Origin: Flammeovirgaceae bacterium | GTDB lineage: Bacteria; Bacteroidota; Bacteroidia; Cytophagales; Cyclobacteriaceae | Length of the DNA: 64,000 nucleotides | Reading direction: 5' to 3' | Assembly (NCBI GenBank): GCA_016712035.1 | Contig: JADJRT010000005.1 | Span: forward strand, 186,001-250,000 | Shown: in pieces, positions 1-9,544 of the stretch | Numbering within the stretch: position 1 is the first letter of the stretch | Layout: each line of letters begins with the position of its first letter | Notes under the pieces: model-generated | Seen by the model: only the letters and a program-made list of their open reading frames with translations | Told to the model about the DNA's origin: nothing | Database searches by the model: none | Program-made: the position numbers and the translations under genes

Positions 1-381
1 ACGTACGGCAATCAGGTGGGCTTGCAATCCGCACAAGCTCCAGGACTGTTGTTGATGCCCGGCTATGGAATCAATATTCCGGTTTTTCATGATTTTTTTT
101 ATGTCTCACCCATCATCATGGCAGGCCCTGGAGTGGCTTATAATACTTATGTTGGCGAAAAAGGAAAATTCAATGAATTCAATTATGAATGGAGTGCTTT
201 AATGTATCTTAATGTAGGGTACAATGGCAACAAGGCCTATGTAAACGTGCGCACATCCTACGAGATTTACTATGTTGACTTAAGTCCGTCATACATCACA
301 ACCACCGATCTTCGAATCAACCTAACGGTTGGTTATCGATTTAATAATCTTGAAACCTTTATACCTACCTCGTTGTTCTAA
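1..381 (+). CDS. C-terminal part of an outer-membrane beta-barrel-like protein (DUF4421-like)
   Basis: The reading frame is already open at base 1, so this is the 3' end of a gene that starts outside the window. The visible 126 or so residues alternate aromatic and small residues in strand-like blocks and end with VGYRF and a short tail, a pattern common in Bacteroidota outer-membrane beta-barrel proteins such as DUF4421. No active-site motif is visible. The family assignment is by general resemblance only; the outer-membrane location is an inference from the strand pattern. Confidence 0.5.
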   Translation, partial: TYGNQVGLQSAQAPGLLLMPGYGINIPVFHDFFYVSPIIMAGPGVAYNTYVGEKGKFNEFNYEWSALMYLNVGYNGNKAYVNVRTSYEIYYVDLSPSYITTTDLRINLTVGYRFNNLETFIPTSLF

Positions 382-435
382 CTGCATTAGTCCCTTTGGG
401 TTATTCATTATTAAACTTTCATCAATTTTAAAATT

Positions 436-909
436 ATGACTTCACTCGAGATTTGTTTGTTACAATGGGATACCTATAATCGTAGAATGCAAAAAGTTAT
501 TGAAACTATTTCGGACTACAATTTTAATCGACCTATTGTGCTGGGAGGTAATTCACCTTCTTGGCTATTGGGTCATTTAGCCGATACCGATGATGCACTC
601 TTAGAACTTTTTGGCATTGATAAAAGAATGTATCCTGATCTTGCTGTCATCTATCATCACAAACGGGAGTCGAATCAATCAGGCCATTTAGCCAAAGCTG
701 AATTGTTATCGCGGTGGCAAGCGATTGTAGCAAAACTTGATGCAACTTTTAAATCCATGAGCGAGTCGGACTGGCATGCGCGCCATATGGTCGTATCCGA
801 AGAAGATTTTAAAAGGGAGCCTCATCGAAATAAACTTAACGTGTTGTTAAGCCGGGTTACACATAAAGCCTCGCACTTAGGGCAAATTGCATTGCAGACA
901 GAAAATTAA
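436..909 (+). CDS. DinB family protein
   Basis: A 157-residue protein with the length and four-helix layout of the DinB/YfiT-like superfamily. Three histidines sit where the metal triad is expected: His47 in the GHLADT motif of the second helix, and His143 and His147 in HKASHLGQ near the C terminus. Family members are metal-dependent, often thiol-dependent transferases (for example bacillithiol transferases); since bshA lies further along in this window, a bacillithiol-linked role is conceivable but not shown. It stands alone, 54 bases after the preceding gene and convergent with the DUF885 gene. Confidence 0.8.
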   Translation: MTSLEICLLQWDTYNRRMQKVIETISDYNFNRPIVLGGNSPSWLLGHLADTDDALLELFGIDKRMYPDLAVIYHHKRESNQSGHLAKAELLSRWQAIVAKLDATFKSMSESDWHARHMVVSEEDFKREPHRNKLNVLLSRVTHKASHLGQIALQTEN

Positions 910-1030
910 AACGTTGCTTTAAAATTCTATTTGAATATTCGTTTGGAACGCTAAAATCTACCTTAAAAAATAATATCTGATGTTTCTTGCTCAGTTAAAA
1001 AGTTCGCAAAGAATAGCTTATAAATAAAAT

Positions 1031-2845
1031 TTACAACGCAGTCTGGCTACTGATCCATCTGTTAATTTTTTCCTCCAACAAAACAAGTGGAAGACTACCG
1101 GAATTTAAAACCTGCGTATGAAATTCTCGAATTGAAAATTTATCACCTAATGCAGTCTCAGCTCTTATTCTCAGCTCTTTAATTTTTAGCTGGCCTACCT
1201 TGTACGAAACTGCCTGGCCCGGTGTACCCATATACCGTTCAATTTCAGCAATAATATCTGCTTCGGACTCCGCTTCATTATCAAGAGAATATTGAATGGC
1301 TTGTTCGCGCGTCCAGCCTTTTGAATGAATGCCCGTATCAACCACTAATCGAATGGCCCGATGCATTTCCATACTTAACATCCCAAAGTATTGATACGGG
1401 TCAACGTACAATCCAAGTTCTTTACCTAAGGATTCTGCATACAAGGCCCAGCCTTCTACAAAAACCCCCATACTTTCAGGATGTAAAAATTCAGGTAACT
1501 CTTGAGTTTCCTGTTGCACAGAAAGCTGATAATGATGACCCGGTACCGCTTCGTGCAAGAAGAGCGCTTCATCGGCAAACTTATTATGCGATTTTACATC
1601 GGGTATTGGAATATAAAAAACACCCGGACGAGAACCGTCTTTAGACCCGGGTACATATTCGGCACTGGCTGATCCTTCTCGAAAAGCTTCTGTTCTGCGA
1701 ACTTCAAAGTCGGCTTTGGGTTTTATCGCAAATACTGAATCAAGTTTTAGATTTAACCGATCACGAATAGCGTAAAAGTTTGCGATCACTTGTTCTGGTT
1801 TCGAAAAAGGCATTTGCTCGCGATTTGACCGAACGTAATTAAAGAATTCCTTCAAAGAACCATCAAAGCCAATGGTTGCTTTAACTTGTTCCATTTCATG
1901 TAGAATTCGCGCTACCTCAGATTTTCCTAACTCATGAATTTCGTCTGCGGTTAAGTTTGTTGTAGTGTGTAATCGTAGTAAATAATTATAGGTTTCTGTA
2001 CCATTCGGCACCGCACCAATACCTGCGGTTTCGCGCCCAGCCGGCAAATACGTGTTAGCTAAAAATTGTTGAAGTTCAAGATATTTAGGAATCAATCGCC
2101 CGGTAATCATTTCTGAATATGCCAACGTAAGTCGCTGCTTATCATCCTCCGAGAAATCATCCGGCATAGTTAGGATAGGGGCATAGAAAACATGTTGCTT
2201 TATTGGAGCCTTTATAAACCCATCCAATTGGGGAATCATTTTAATGACCAACGCCTTGGGTAGAACAACACCCTGTTGTATTCCCACACGCATCTTGGTC
2301 ATACAGGTATCGAGAAATGGCAAATAAGCTTCTACTCGCTTAAGCCAATGATCATAATCGGCTACCGAGTTAAACGGCTGAACACTTCTGCCCCCAGCAA
2401 GCTGAGAAAAATATAAGTGGAGAGATTGTATTTGCATTAAGGGGAATAGCTCGAAACTGGGCAAATCGTACATAGGCGATGCGACCGTAACAATTTTATT
2501 CATAAGCCCTTCTCGCTTAATCTGGCAATCCCAGGCCATTACACGCATACTTAACCATTGTGACGGTGACACCTGGGTTGAATCATATTTAGCCAACTCA
2601 TCCAAAAACTGGCTGTACCTTGAGATAAGATTCTTTTGATAGGGTGTCGAAATATAGTTCGCAAATTTGTTATTATACTCGTTAAACCCAGCCTTCGTGG
2701 CCTCTATAGGATTTATTTCTTTCTTAAAATCATAAAACTTTTTGAACAAGCTATCAATAGGCAATGTTTGCTTACTCTGCGATTGTTTATCGCCACACGA
2801 CAAAATCAATACAGCGCTTACGAGCAAAAGTCCAATATTCTTCAT
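1031..2845 (-). CDS. DUF885 family metallopeptidase-like lipoprotein
   Basis: A 604-residue protein with an N-terminal lipobox (LILSCG, lipidated Cys17), so it is probably anchored in the cell envelope. It belongs to the DUF885 family, distant relatives of zinc peptidases: it carries the family motif HEAVPGHHYQ at about residues 431-440 (zinc-type HE..H arrangement) and FVEGWALYAE at about 462-471, whose glutamate is the likely third ligand. Length is typical of the family. The exact substrate is unknown. It is followed 29 bases upstream (its 5' side) by the VOC gene on the same strand, so the two may be cotranscribed. Confidence 0.85.
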   Translation of the reverse strand: MKNIGLLLVSAVLILSCGDKQSQSKQTLPIDSLFKKFYDFKKEINPIEATKAGFNEYNNKFANYISTPYQKNLISRYSQFLDELAKYDSTQVSPSQWLSMRVMAWDCQIKREGLMNKIVTVASPMYDLPSFELFPLMQIQSLHLYFSQLAGGRSVQPFNSVADYDHWLKRVEAYLPFLDTCMTKMRVGIQQGVVLPKALVIKMIPQLDGFIKAPIKQHVFYAPILTMPDDFSEDDKQRLTLAYSEMITGRLIPKYLELQQFLANTYLPAGRETAGIGAVPNGTETYNYLLRLHTTTNLTADEIHELGKSEVARILHEMEQVKATIGFDGSLKEFFNYVRSNREQMPFSKPEQVIANFYAIRDRLNLKLDSVFAIKPKADFEVRRTEAFREGSASAEYVPGSKDGSRPGVFYIPIPDVKSHNKFADEALFLHEAVPGHHYQLSVQQETQELPEFLHPESMGVFVEGWALYAESLGKELGLYVDPYQYFGMLSMEMHRAIRLVVDTGIHSKGWTREQAIQYSLDNEAESEADIIAEIERYMGTPGQAVSYKVGQLKIKELRIRAETALGDKFSIREFHTQVLNSGSLPLVLLEEKINRWISSQTAL

Positions 2846-2874
2846 AAAAGGTTTGATGGGTTGAGGCTACAAGA

Positions 2875-3330
2875 TTACTCTTTTGCATCATTAATTTCAA
2901 TCCAATAGCCATCCGGATCTTTGAAATAAATTTGCTTAACGCCATCAACCCGGGTGGTTACTTTCATTTTATTTCCAGGCCAATCTTCATATTCAATCTT
3001 GTTTTTTTTCAAGATCGCAGTAAACGAATCAACTGAAGCAACACTAAAACAGAGGTGCGTATTTTTGTTGTGTACCAATTTACTTTCAGCGCCTTCGATG
3101 AGATGCAAATGACTTTTAGGCCCTACACTAAACCAGGTATGCTTGCCATCGTGAAAGGGTTCAGGTATTGTGTCGAGTCCGATAATATTCTGATAAAAAT
3201 GGGTACTGATTTTCAGATCAACCACATAAACTGCGATGTGATTTAATTGTACACTTGGCTTCGGAACTTGTGCCAACGCCATACCGGATGACAATAAGAG
3301 ACAGTAACAAAGAAATAAAAATCGTTTCAT
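2875..3330 (-). CDS. exported VOC (glyoxalase-fold) family protein
   Basis: A 151-residue protein with a clear signal peptide (hydrophobic stretch to about residue 20, ending ALAQ), followed by a single vicinal oxygen chelate domain: LNHIAVYVVDL at the start and FKDPDGYWIEINDA at the end, both hallmarks of the fold. The strand-1 histidine (HIAVYV) and the final glutamate (WIEIND) are the usual metal ligands. VOC proteins are mostly cytoplasmic, so export is unusual. The gene precedes the DUF885 lipoprotein on the same strand and may share its transcript. Substrate unknown. Confidence 0.85.
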   Translation of the reverse strand: MKRFLFLCYCLLLSSGMALAQVPKPSVQLNHIAVYVVDLKISTHFYQNIIGLDTIPEPFHDGKHTWFSVGPKSHLHLIEGAESKLVHNKNTHLCFSVASVDSFTAILKKNKIEYEDWPGNKMKVTTRVDGVKQIYFKDPDGYWIEINDAKE

Positions 3331-3473
3331 AGAAATTGATTTAGTTCTGTAAGATAGTCAAACCCATGATCTCGGTACAATTAAATCTGACGCAATGCAC
3401 CTCCTGTTTGTCGTGAACACCTTGGTTGAGTTAACCTATTGAATGTAGATTGCATACATAAACCGAATACCTT

Positions 3474-3851
3474 ATGAAAAAAGCAAAGATTTTATATTGG
3501 GTCCTTACCGGACTTTTCAGTGCGTTTATGATATCAACAGCGATTCCTAACATTCTGATGTCACAAGATTCAATAACTCTATTTACAAGTCTCGGGTACC
3601 CAAATTATTTAATTCCCTTTTTAGGTATTGCAAAACTTCTGGGATCTATTGTCATCTTAATCCCAGGCTTAGATCGTTTGAAAGAATGGGCCTACGCAGG
3701 ACTATTCTTTGATTTGTTCGGTGCCACCTATTCTGTACTTTATATGGAAGGCTTTCAACTGCCCATGCTCTTTTTGGTCGTTCCCTTCGGGCTTTTCACC
3801 GGCTCCTACATATATCATCATCACCTTAAAGGAAATAAGCAGATCCATTGA
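3474..3851 (+). CDS. DoxX family membrane protein
   Basis: A 125-residue protein with four predicted membrane helices, matching the DoxX-like family in length and pattern (start KAKILYWVLTGLFSAFM, central LGIAKLLGSIVIL). Family members sit in the inner membrane; the function in this subgroup is not established. It is divergent from the VOC gene, with a 143-base intergenic stretch in which I see no confident promoter. Confidence 0.8.
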   Translation: MKKAKILYWVLTGLFSAFMISTAIPNILMSQDSITLFTSLGYPNYLIPFLGIAKLLGSIVILIPGLDRLKEWAYAGLFFDLFGATYSVLYMEGFQLPMLFLVVPFGLFTGSYIYHHHLKGNKQIH

Positions 3852-3976
3852 TTTTATTTGATTAAATTTAATAAGCGTTAGGCAGCCATTATTAGTAGCG
3901 TTTTTCTTCGCTTGCTTGGCGCAAAAAAAATCAAACACATGGTAAGCCTGATTATTAACCCCTAAACACAACCCTT

Positions 3977-4405
3977 ATGGAAGAAATACAAATTAACATG
4001 GTGGCAGTACTGGTAGCCGTAGTGGCCAATTTTATTCTGGGATTTCTTTGGTACACACCCTTATTTGGAAAAGCCTGGGCACGCGAAATGGGCCTTGATA
4101 CATCCGTTAAACCAACTGGTGGCGAAATGGCCAAAGGCATGATCTTTATGGTGATTGGTAATTTTTTTATGGCGTATGTCTTTGCTCACAACATCGCAGC
4201 GTGGAGTTTTGTACCAGGCATGGATGAAATGCCTATTGTAGCAAGTGTTCTAAATACCACAATTTTCACCTGGTTGGGATTCTACCTTCCGGTTGATATT
4301 GGTGTGGTTACCTGGGAGAAAAAGTCGTGGAAATTATTTGCTATCAACACGGGCTATCATTTTATGATGTTGCTGGTAGCTGCCATTATATTAACCCATA
4401 TGTAA
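3977..4405 (+). CDS. DUF1761 family membrane protein
   Basis: A 142-residue integral membrane protein with four hydrophobic segments. The first helix ends in the family-typical FLWYTPLFGKAW, and the last region holds NTGYHFMMLLVAAIIL; this is the usual layout of DUF1761. Function unknown. It lies 125 bases after doxX-like gene on the same strand and may be transcribed with it. Confidence 0.8.
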   Translation: MEEIQINMVAVLVAVVANFILGFLWYTPLFGKAWAREMGLDTSVKPTGGEMAKGMIFMVIGNFFMAYVFAHNIAAWSFVPGMDEMPIVASVLNTTIFTWLGFYLPVDIGVVTWEKKSWKLFAINTGYHFMMLLVAAIILTHM

Positions 4406-4467
4406 ATTATAACCGCACCGCTCCATGATGAGGGAATGCTGATTTATACTTTACTGCTTTTAATTTA

Positions 4468-5253
4468 TTAAAAAAGGGAGCCCTGCTGGGTCTCTAATTC
4501 AGAATATCTAAATGGAATTAACGCTTGGGGTTTGTTACCCATTGATTCTTTCCCGGTAAGTTTTTTTACGGTATAGGATTCCATCGCAGAGTTATCATAA
4601 GGCTGAACTAAACTTTCAATCAATTCAAGATCCGCTTTTTCATGTACTGGTTTCAACCATGTGAGCTCAGTCGATTTTGGGAGAATCAATGGCATACGCG
4701 GGCCCTCGCTGGCTTTAGGGTTATTATGAATTTTGGACATCATAGAATTAGCGCGCGTAGTCACTACGGTATATGTCCTCCGAACAATACCCGAGTCTTT
4801 ATCTTCCCATTCATCCCAAAGGCCCGCCAAGCACATTGGCTCATCATTCTTTAATTGGATGAAATAAGGAAAGGCTTTGCCATTTTTATGGTGATGCTCA
4901 AAAAATCCATCTATTAAAATCAGACATCTTTTTTCACGGGCTGGCATACGAAAGGCTGGCTTCTCAAACATGCTTTCTGCACGGGCATTAATGGTACTAT
5001 TGCTAATCGTCATTGCCTCCAAAGCTGATTTTGACCAAAACGGTATTAAACCCCAGGAAAACAGGTGGACTTGCTTTGTGATATCAATAATTACAGGAAC
5101 AATTGGGTGATCGAAACCAGAGGCATGATAAACAGGATTGAGATTCAATATTTTGAGTTGTTGCCCAATGAAAGCAATCTCTTTCTCATTGTGCCCGTAG
5201 CGCTGGGCTAGCTTTTCGGCTCGTTTGGTAAGATAGGCTTTGTTATAGCACAT
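4468..5253 (-). CDS. SOS response-associated peptidase (SRAP / YedK / HMCES family)
   Basis: A 261-residue SRAP-domain protein. Proteins of this family form a covalent thiazolidine link through Cys2 with abasic sites in single-stranded DNA and shield them from cleavage. Cys2 is exposed after removal of Met1 (MCYNKAY), the conserved asparagine is in STINARAES, the glutamate in DGFFEHHH, and the conserved RMPLILP motif is present. Between the conserved histidine region (KIHNN) and RMP there are a few extra residues compared with short family members. It stands alone between DUF1761 (convergent) and eno. Confidence 0.9.
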   Translation of the reverse strand: MCYNKAYLTKRAEKLAQRYGHNEKEIAFIGQQLKILNLNPVYHASGFDHPIVPVIIDITKQVHLFSWGLIPFWSKSALEAMTISNSTINARAESMFEKPAFRMPAREKRCLILIDGFFEHHHKNGKAFPYFIQLKNDEPMCLAGLWDEWEDKDSGIVRRTYTVVTTRANSMMSKIHNNPKASEGPRMPLILPKSTELTWLKPVHEKADLELIESLVQPYDNSAMESYTVKKLTGKESMGNKPQALIPFRYSELETQQGSLF

Positions 5254-5380
5254 AACTAAAACTCAAGGTAAAAACTTTAACAACAAATTAATCATTGCAG
5301 GAAGTCAGTAAGCGCTAATTTACATCACGTATACTACCCATCTAGCCGATAGAGACTGAAGTAGTCGCGATTCAAAAAAA

Positions 5381-5411
5381 ATGATCTGGCAGTTTAAGAC
5401 TACCAGATCAT
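5381..5411 (-). terminator. rho-independent terminator after eno
   Basis: A 9-bp perfect stem (ATGATCTGG / CCAGATCAT) with a 13-base loop; read on the minus strand it is followed by eight U residues. It lies just downstream of the eno stop codon, so it ends the carA-eno transcript. Confidence 0.85.
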
Positions 5412-5432
5412 GATTAACTGTTCGCTTAGGTT

Positions 5433-6710
5433 TTAAAACTTAGTACCCGGAAAATAAGCGGTCTCTCCAAGTTCTTCCTCAATACGAATAAGTTGATTGT
5501 ATTTAGCCATCCGGTCTGAGCGGGAAGCAGAACCCGTTTTGATCTGACCTGTATTTAAGGCAACTGCTAAATCTGCAATAGTGCTATCTTCCGTCTCGCC
5601 CGAGCGATGCGACATAATGCTCTTATAACTATTTTGCTTAGCCAGATTAACAGCATTGATTGTTTCTGTTAACGATCCGATTTGATTTACTTTTACAAGG
5701 ATAGAGTTGGCAACACCCATGTCAATTCCTTTTTGCAGGAAGTCTACATTGGTCACAAACAAATCGTCTCCAACTAATTGAACTTTACTTCCAATTTTAT
5801 CAGTCAATTTTTTCCAGCCATCCCAATCCTCTTCACCCATGCCATCCTCAATAGAAATAATCGGATACTTCTTGGCCCACTTAGCCCAATACTCGACCAT
5901 CTCATCCGACTTTAGTTTTTTACCATCCGATTTTTTGAATGTATAGGTCTTGGTCTTGGCATCATAAAATTCAGAGCTGGCTGCATCCATAGCAATAAAC
6001 ATATCAACCCCTGGTTTGAATCCTGCCTTTTCAATTGCTTTTAAAACAATTTCAATAGCTTCTTCATTAGATTTAATATTAGGCGCAAAGCCTCCTTCAT
6101 CACCCACGTTGGTAGAATATCCCTTTTCATGAAGTACCTTCTTTAACGTATGGAAGACTTCTGTTCCCATTCTTAATGATTCAGAGAATGTATCTGCCTT
6201 TACGGGCATCACCATAAACTCTTGAAAATCGATGGAGTTATCAGCATGACTACCGCCATTCAAAATATTCATCATCGGTACCGGAAGTGTATTGGCATTA
6301 ACACCACCAATGTAACGGTATAGGGATTGACCCGCTTCCATGGCTGCTGCTTTTGCCACTGCCAGCGAGGCACCCAATATGGCATTGGCTCCCAACTTTC
6401 CTTTATTTTTTGTAGCGTCCAACTCGATCATAATCTTATCAATCAGATTCTGATCAAATACGTCAAGGCCAACAATTTCAGAAGCAATCTTAGCATTTAC
6501 ATTCTCAACCGCTTTAAGAACTCCCTTACCCTGATAGCGTTTTTTATCGCCATCACGAAGTTCAACGGCTTCATGGGTACCCGTGGATGCTCCTGACGGA
6601 ACAGCTGCACGACCGAAAGCACCGCTTTCAGTAATTACATCAACTTCAATAGTGGGGTTACCGCGGCTATCAAGTATTTGGCGGGCGTGAATTCCTTCAA
6701 TTAAACTCAT
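5433..6710 (-). CDS. eno: enolase (phosphopyruvate hydratase)
   Basis: A 425-residue complete enolase, catalysing 2-phosphoglycerate to phosphoenolpyruvate in glycolysis. Visible hallmarks are the N-terminal ARQILDSRGNPTIEVDV, the loop SGASTGTHEAVELRDGD, the metal-binding IEDGMGEEDWDGW region, the LVKVNQIGSLTET signature with the catalytic lysine, and SHRSGETEDSTIADL. It lies 34 bases after carA on the same strand, and both genes follow the ribosomal cluster, an order common in Cytophagales. No frameshift. Confidence 0.98.
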   Translation of the reverse strand: MSLIEGIHARQILDSRGNPTIEVDVITESGAFGRAAVPSGASTGTHEAVELRDGDKKRYQGKGVLKAVENVNAKIASEIVGLDVFDQNLIDKIMIELDATKNKGKLGANAILGASLAVAKAAAMEAGQSLYRYIGGVNANTLPVPMMNILNGGSHADNSIDFQEFMVMPVKADTFSESLRMGTEVFHTLKKVLHEKGYSTNVGDEGGFAPNIKSNEEAIEIVLKAIEKAGFKPGVDMFIAMDAASSEFYDAKTKTYTFKKSDGKKLKSDEMVEYWAKWAKKYPIISIEDGMGEEDWDGWKKLTDKIGSKVQLVGDDLFVTNVDFLQKGIDMGVANSILVKVNQIGSLTETINAVNLAKQNSYKSIMSHRSGETEDSTIADLAVALNTGQIKTGSASRSDRMAKYNQLIRIEEELGETAYFPGTKF

Positions 6711-6744
6711 AATAATTTTAGTTTTTAGATTTACGAATTACAAT

Positions 6745-7842
6745 TTATTTTACCAGTACCTCTTCCTTCACCATCTCAACGAATTGATCAAATAAGTATC
6801 TAGAATCGTGAGGACCCGGAGAGGCTTCAGGGTGATATTGAACTGAAAATGCTTTCTTATTTTTTAACCGCAACCCCATTATAGTATTATCATTAAGATG
6901 AAGATGGGTGACTTCAACATCTTTCATTCTCAAGACTTTTTCGCTCACTGCAAACCCATGATTTTGAGAAGTCATTTCACCTAATCCGGTAAGTAAATTT
7001 TTTACCGGATGATTTAATCCACGATGACCGTGATGCATTTTATAGGTTGACAATCCACAGGCTAATGCTAATAATTGTTGACCGAGGCAAATTCCAAAAA
7101 CGGGCTTATCCGATTCTAAAATTTCTTTCACCGTTTTAATCGCGTAATCCATTACAGAAGGATCTCCTGGCCCGTTGGAGATAAAATATCCTTGGGGTTC
7201 CCATCGATCCATTTCCCCGAAAGTTGTCTTTGCCGGAAAAACCTGAACGTAACAATCGCGCTCGGCAAGATTTCTTAAAATATTAGTTTTGATACCAACA
7301 TCCAGCGCAGCTATTTTATAAGTTGCTTTTGGATCTCCAAAAAAGTAAGGTTTTTTAGTACTAACCAATGACGACAATTCCAGCCCGTCCATGGATGGCA
7401 CTTTTCTAATTTCTTCCTTCATCTGCTCCGGTGTCAGTACCGATGAAATCAGCGCATTCATAGCCCCTTTGCTGCGAATGTATCGCACCAATTGGCGTGT
7501 GTCTATATCAGAAATCCCAACGACTCCATGCTTCTCCAAATAAGCTTGTAAACTTTCCTTTGCCGTCTTTCGGCTAAACTCTTCAGAAAATTCATTGACA
7601 ACAAGGCCACTGATTTTAGGTGAATCAGATTCCTGCTCTTCCGACACAGTCCCATAATTACCAATATGAGCCGTGGTATTTACGATGATCTGTCCGTAGT
7701 AGGACGGATCAGTATAAATCTCCTGGTAGCCTGTCATGCCCGTGTTGAAGCAAATTTCGCCACCGGAGGTTCCTTGTTTTCCAATGGCCTTGCCTTCAAT
7801 TAAAAAACCATCGGCTAGTAAAAGATATGCTTTTGTACTCAA
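6745..7842 (-). CDS. carA: carbamoyl-phosphate synthase, small (glutaminase) subunit
   Basis: A 365-residue protein with an N-terminal CarA domain (CFNTGMTGYQEIYTDPSY) and a class I glutamine amidotransferase domain. The catalytic cysteine is in GICLGQQLLALA and the His/Glu pair in QYHPEASPGPHDS. It releases ammonia from glutamine for carbamoyl phosphate synthesis in arginine and pyrimidine formation. The large subunit carB is not in this window. A -7-like element TATTTTTG lies at 7867-7874 on the minus strand, 25 bases before the start, without a good -33 element. Confidence 0.97.
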   Translation of the reverse strand: MSTKAYLLLADGFLIEGKAIGKQGTSGGEICFNTGMTGYQEIYTDPSYYGQIIVNTTAHIGNYGTVSEEQESDSPKISGLVVNEFSEEFSRKTAKESLQAYLEKHGVVGISDIDTRQLVRYIRSKGAMNALISSVLTPEQMKEEIRKVPSMDGLELSSLVSTKKPYFFGDPKATYKIAALDVGIKTNILRNLAERDCYVQVFPAKTTFGEMDRWEPQGYFISNGPGDPSVMDYAIKTVKEILESDKPVFGICLGQQLLALACGLSTYKMHHGHRGLNHPVKNLLTGLGEMTSQNHGFAVSEKVLRMKDVEVTHLHLNDNTIMGLRLKNKKAFSVQYHPEASPGPHDSRYLFDQFVEMVKEEVLVK

Positions 7843-7951
7843 TGTTTATTGGGGTCTTGGTTTTAACAAAAATACTCCGTCTAAAAGGGTTCTGTGCTAT
7901 ATCTAAAGTTAAAATTTCAACAACCGATTACGAAAAGTATAAAAGACAAAA

Positions 7952-7981
7952 AAAGGGATTGAACTCGCATTCAATCCCTTT
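7952..7981 (-). terminator. rho-independent terminator after rplQ
   Basis: A 12-bp perfect stem (AAAGGGATTGAA / TTCAATCCCTTT) with a 6-base loop. On the minus strand the stem is followed by a run of seven U residues, 20 bases past the rplQ stop codon. It marks the end of the long ribosomal-protein transcript and separates it from carA-eno. Confidence 0.9.
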
Positions 7982-8001
7982 GTATATCTTTTTAAACGTC
8001 A

Positions 8002-8528
8002 CTAATCCTTCTTTTTGGCGGTTTTCTTAGCTGCCTTTTTAGGTTTAGATTCTGCTTCCGGAGCCTCTACATCAGCTGCTTCGGCAGCAACTTCACCTTC
8101 ACCCTTCTTAGGCTTGCGACCTCTTCGGGTCTTGGCCTTCTTCTCGGCACCGTCCTTCTTGTACAAGTCGTTAAAATCAACAAGTTCCATCATACACATT
8201 TCCGCTGCATCACCTAAACGCACATCGGCAAACTTGATAATACGGGTATAACCTCCCGGACGATCTGCGGTACGACCCGCCACTTCTCCAAACAAGGCAG
8301 TCACAGACTCCTTATTTTGAAGATAGGACATTACTGTTCTTCTGGAATGCGTTGAGTTGTCCTTCGCCTTGGTGATCAAAGGCTCCACATATTTTTAAGG
8401 GCTTTCGCTTTAGCCACTGTAGTCGTAATCCGCTTATGCAGGATCAACGAAGAAGCCATATTAGAAAGAAGTGCATGGCGGTGAGCCGACTTTCTTCCCA
8501 GGTGATTTATTTTTTTACCGTGTCTCAT
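8002..8528 (-). CDS. rplQ: ribosomal protein bL17, frame broken by one missing base
   Basis: The N-terminal part (MRHGKKINHLGRKSAHR) starts at 8528, 4 bases after the rpoA stop region, and the remaining 128 residues (VEPLITKAKDN onward) are in another frame. The break is in the T-run at 8392-8396: adding one base (A5 to A6 on the coding strand) gives the standard ALKKYVEPLITKAK. The protein has a basic, Ala/Lys-rich C-terminal extension beyond the core, as in other Bacteroidota. Last gene of the ribosomal cluster. The frameshift is most likely a sequencing error because L17 is essential. Confidence 0.93.
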
Positions 8529-8531
8529 GAT

Positions 8532-9521
8532 TTAATCTTCATCGAGTTTATACTTAGCCAAGTCCATTCCGAACGTAAGGCTTTTCTCTGCTACCAATTG
8601 CTCAAGCTCAGCGAACGACTTCTTTCCAAAATTTCTGAACTTCATCATATCAGAAATATCAAGCTGAACTAAATCTCCTAAAGACTTTATATCTGCTGCT
8701 TTCAAACAGTTATACGCTCTAACAGAAAGATCCATATCATGCAATGAAGTTTTTAACAACTTACGCATGTGTAACATCTCTTCATCCACCTGCTCTACCT
8801 CGCTGTCCTTACCGGTTTCAAGCTCAATAGACTTATCCGAGAATAATCTGAAATGTTGAATCAAAATAAAGGCTGCTCCTTCCCACGCTTTTTCAGGATG
8901 GATAGAACCATCTGTTTCAATATCAATTAATAATTTTTCGTAGTCAGTCTTCTGCTCAACACGCGTGTTCTCCACATTATATTTTACATTCTTAACTGGA
9001 GTGAAAATGGCATCGATGGGAATAAAGCCAAATACTTGCTCGTTCGGCTTGTTTTCTTCGGCAGGAAGATAACCTCTTCCCTTTTCAATGGTCAACTCAA
9101 TCTCAAATTGAGCGGTTTCATCCAAGTTACAGATAACATGTTCTGTGTTCAGAATTTCGAATGATGAAGTGAATTTAGCAATATCACCCGCCTTAAATTG
9201 CTTCTGTTTTTTGATGTTTACAACGATCTTGTTGTCAAAATTCTCTGACACCTTCTTAAATCTAACCTGCTTTAGGTTAAGGATAATCTCAGCAACATCT
9301 TCCACTACACCTTCAATGGAGGAGAATTCATGCAACACGCCCGGAACTTTTATCCCGGTGATCGCATAGCCTTCTAAGGAAGACAACAGAATTCTTCTTA
9401 ATGCGTTGCCGATAGTGACCCCATATCCCTTCTCCAATGGTTTGAAAGTAAAGAGACCGTGAAAGTCATCTGACTTCTCCATTACCACTTTCTCTGGCAT
9501 TTGAAATGCTAATATTGACAT
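8532..9521 (-). CDS. rpoA: DNA-directed RNA polymerase subunit alpha
   Basis: A complete 329-residue RpoA. The N-terminal assembly domain is recognised by FKPLEKGYGVTIGNALRRI and the C-terminal alpha-CTD by SVRAYNCLKAADIKSLGDL and FRNFGKKSFAELEQL, which contact promoter DNA and activators. It sits between rpsD and rplQ in the usual order. No frameshift. Confidence 0.98.
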   Translation of the reverse strand: MSILAFQMPEKVVMEKSDDFHGLFTFKPLEKGYGVTIGNALRRILLSSLEGYAITGIKVPGVLHEFSSIEGVVEDVAEIILNLKQVRFKKVSENFDNKIVVNIKKQKQFKAGDIAKFTSSFEILNTEHVICNLDETAQFEIELTIEKGRGYLPAEENKPNEQVFGFIPIDAIFTPVKNVKYNVENTRVEQKTDYEKLLIDIETDGSIHPEKAWEGAAFILIQHFRLFSDKSIELETGKDSEVEQVDEEMLHMRKLLKTSLHDMDLSVRAYNCLKAADIKSLGDLVQLDISDMMKFRNFGKKSFAELEQLVAEKSLTFGMDLAKYKLDED

Positions 9522-9544
9522 ATCGATTTGATTAATGTTAAGAA

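Noticed and set aside
7867..7874. Full promoter call for carA
   Set aside because: The -7 element TATTTTTG is good, but nothing like TTTG lies 17-21 bases upstream, so I mention it only within the carA entry.
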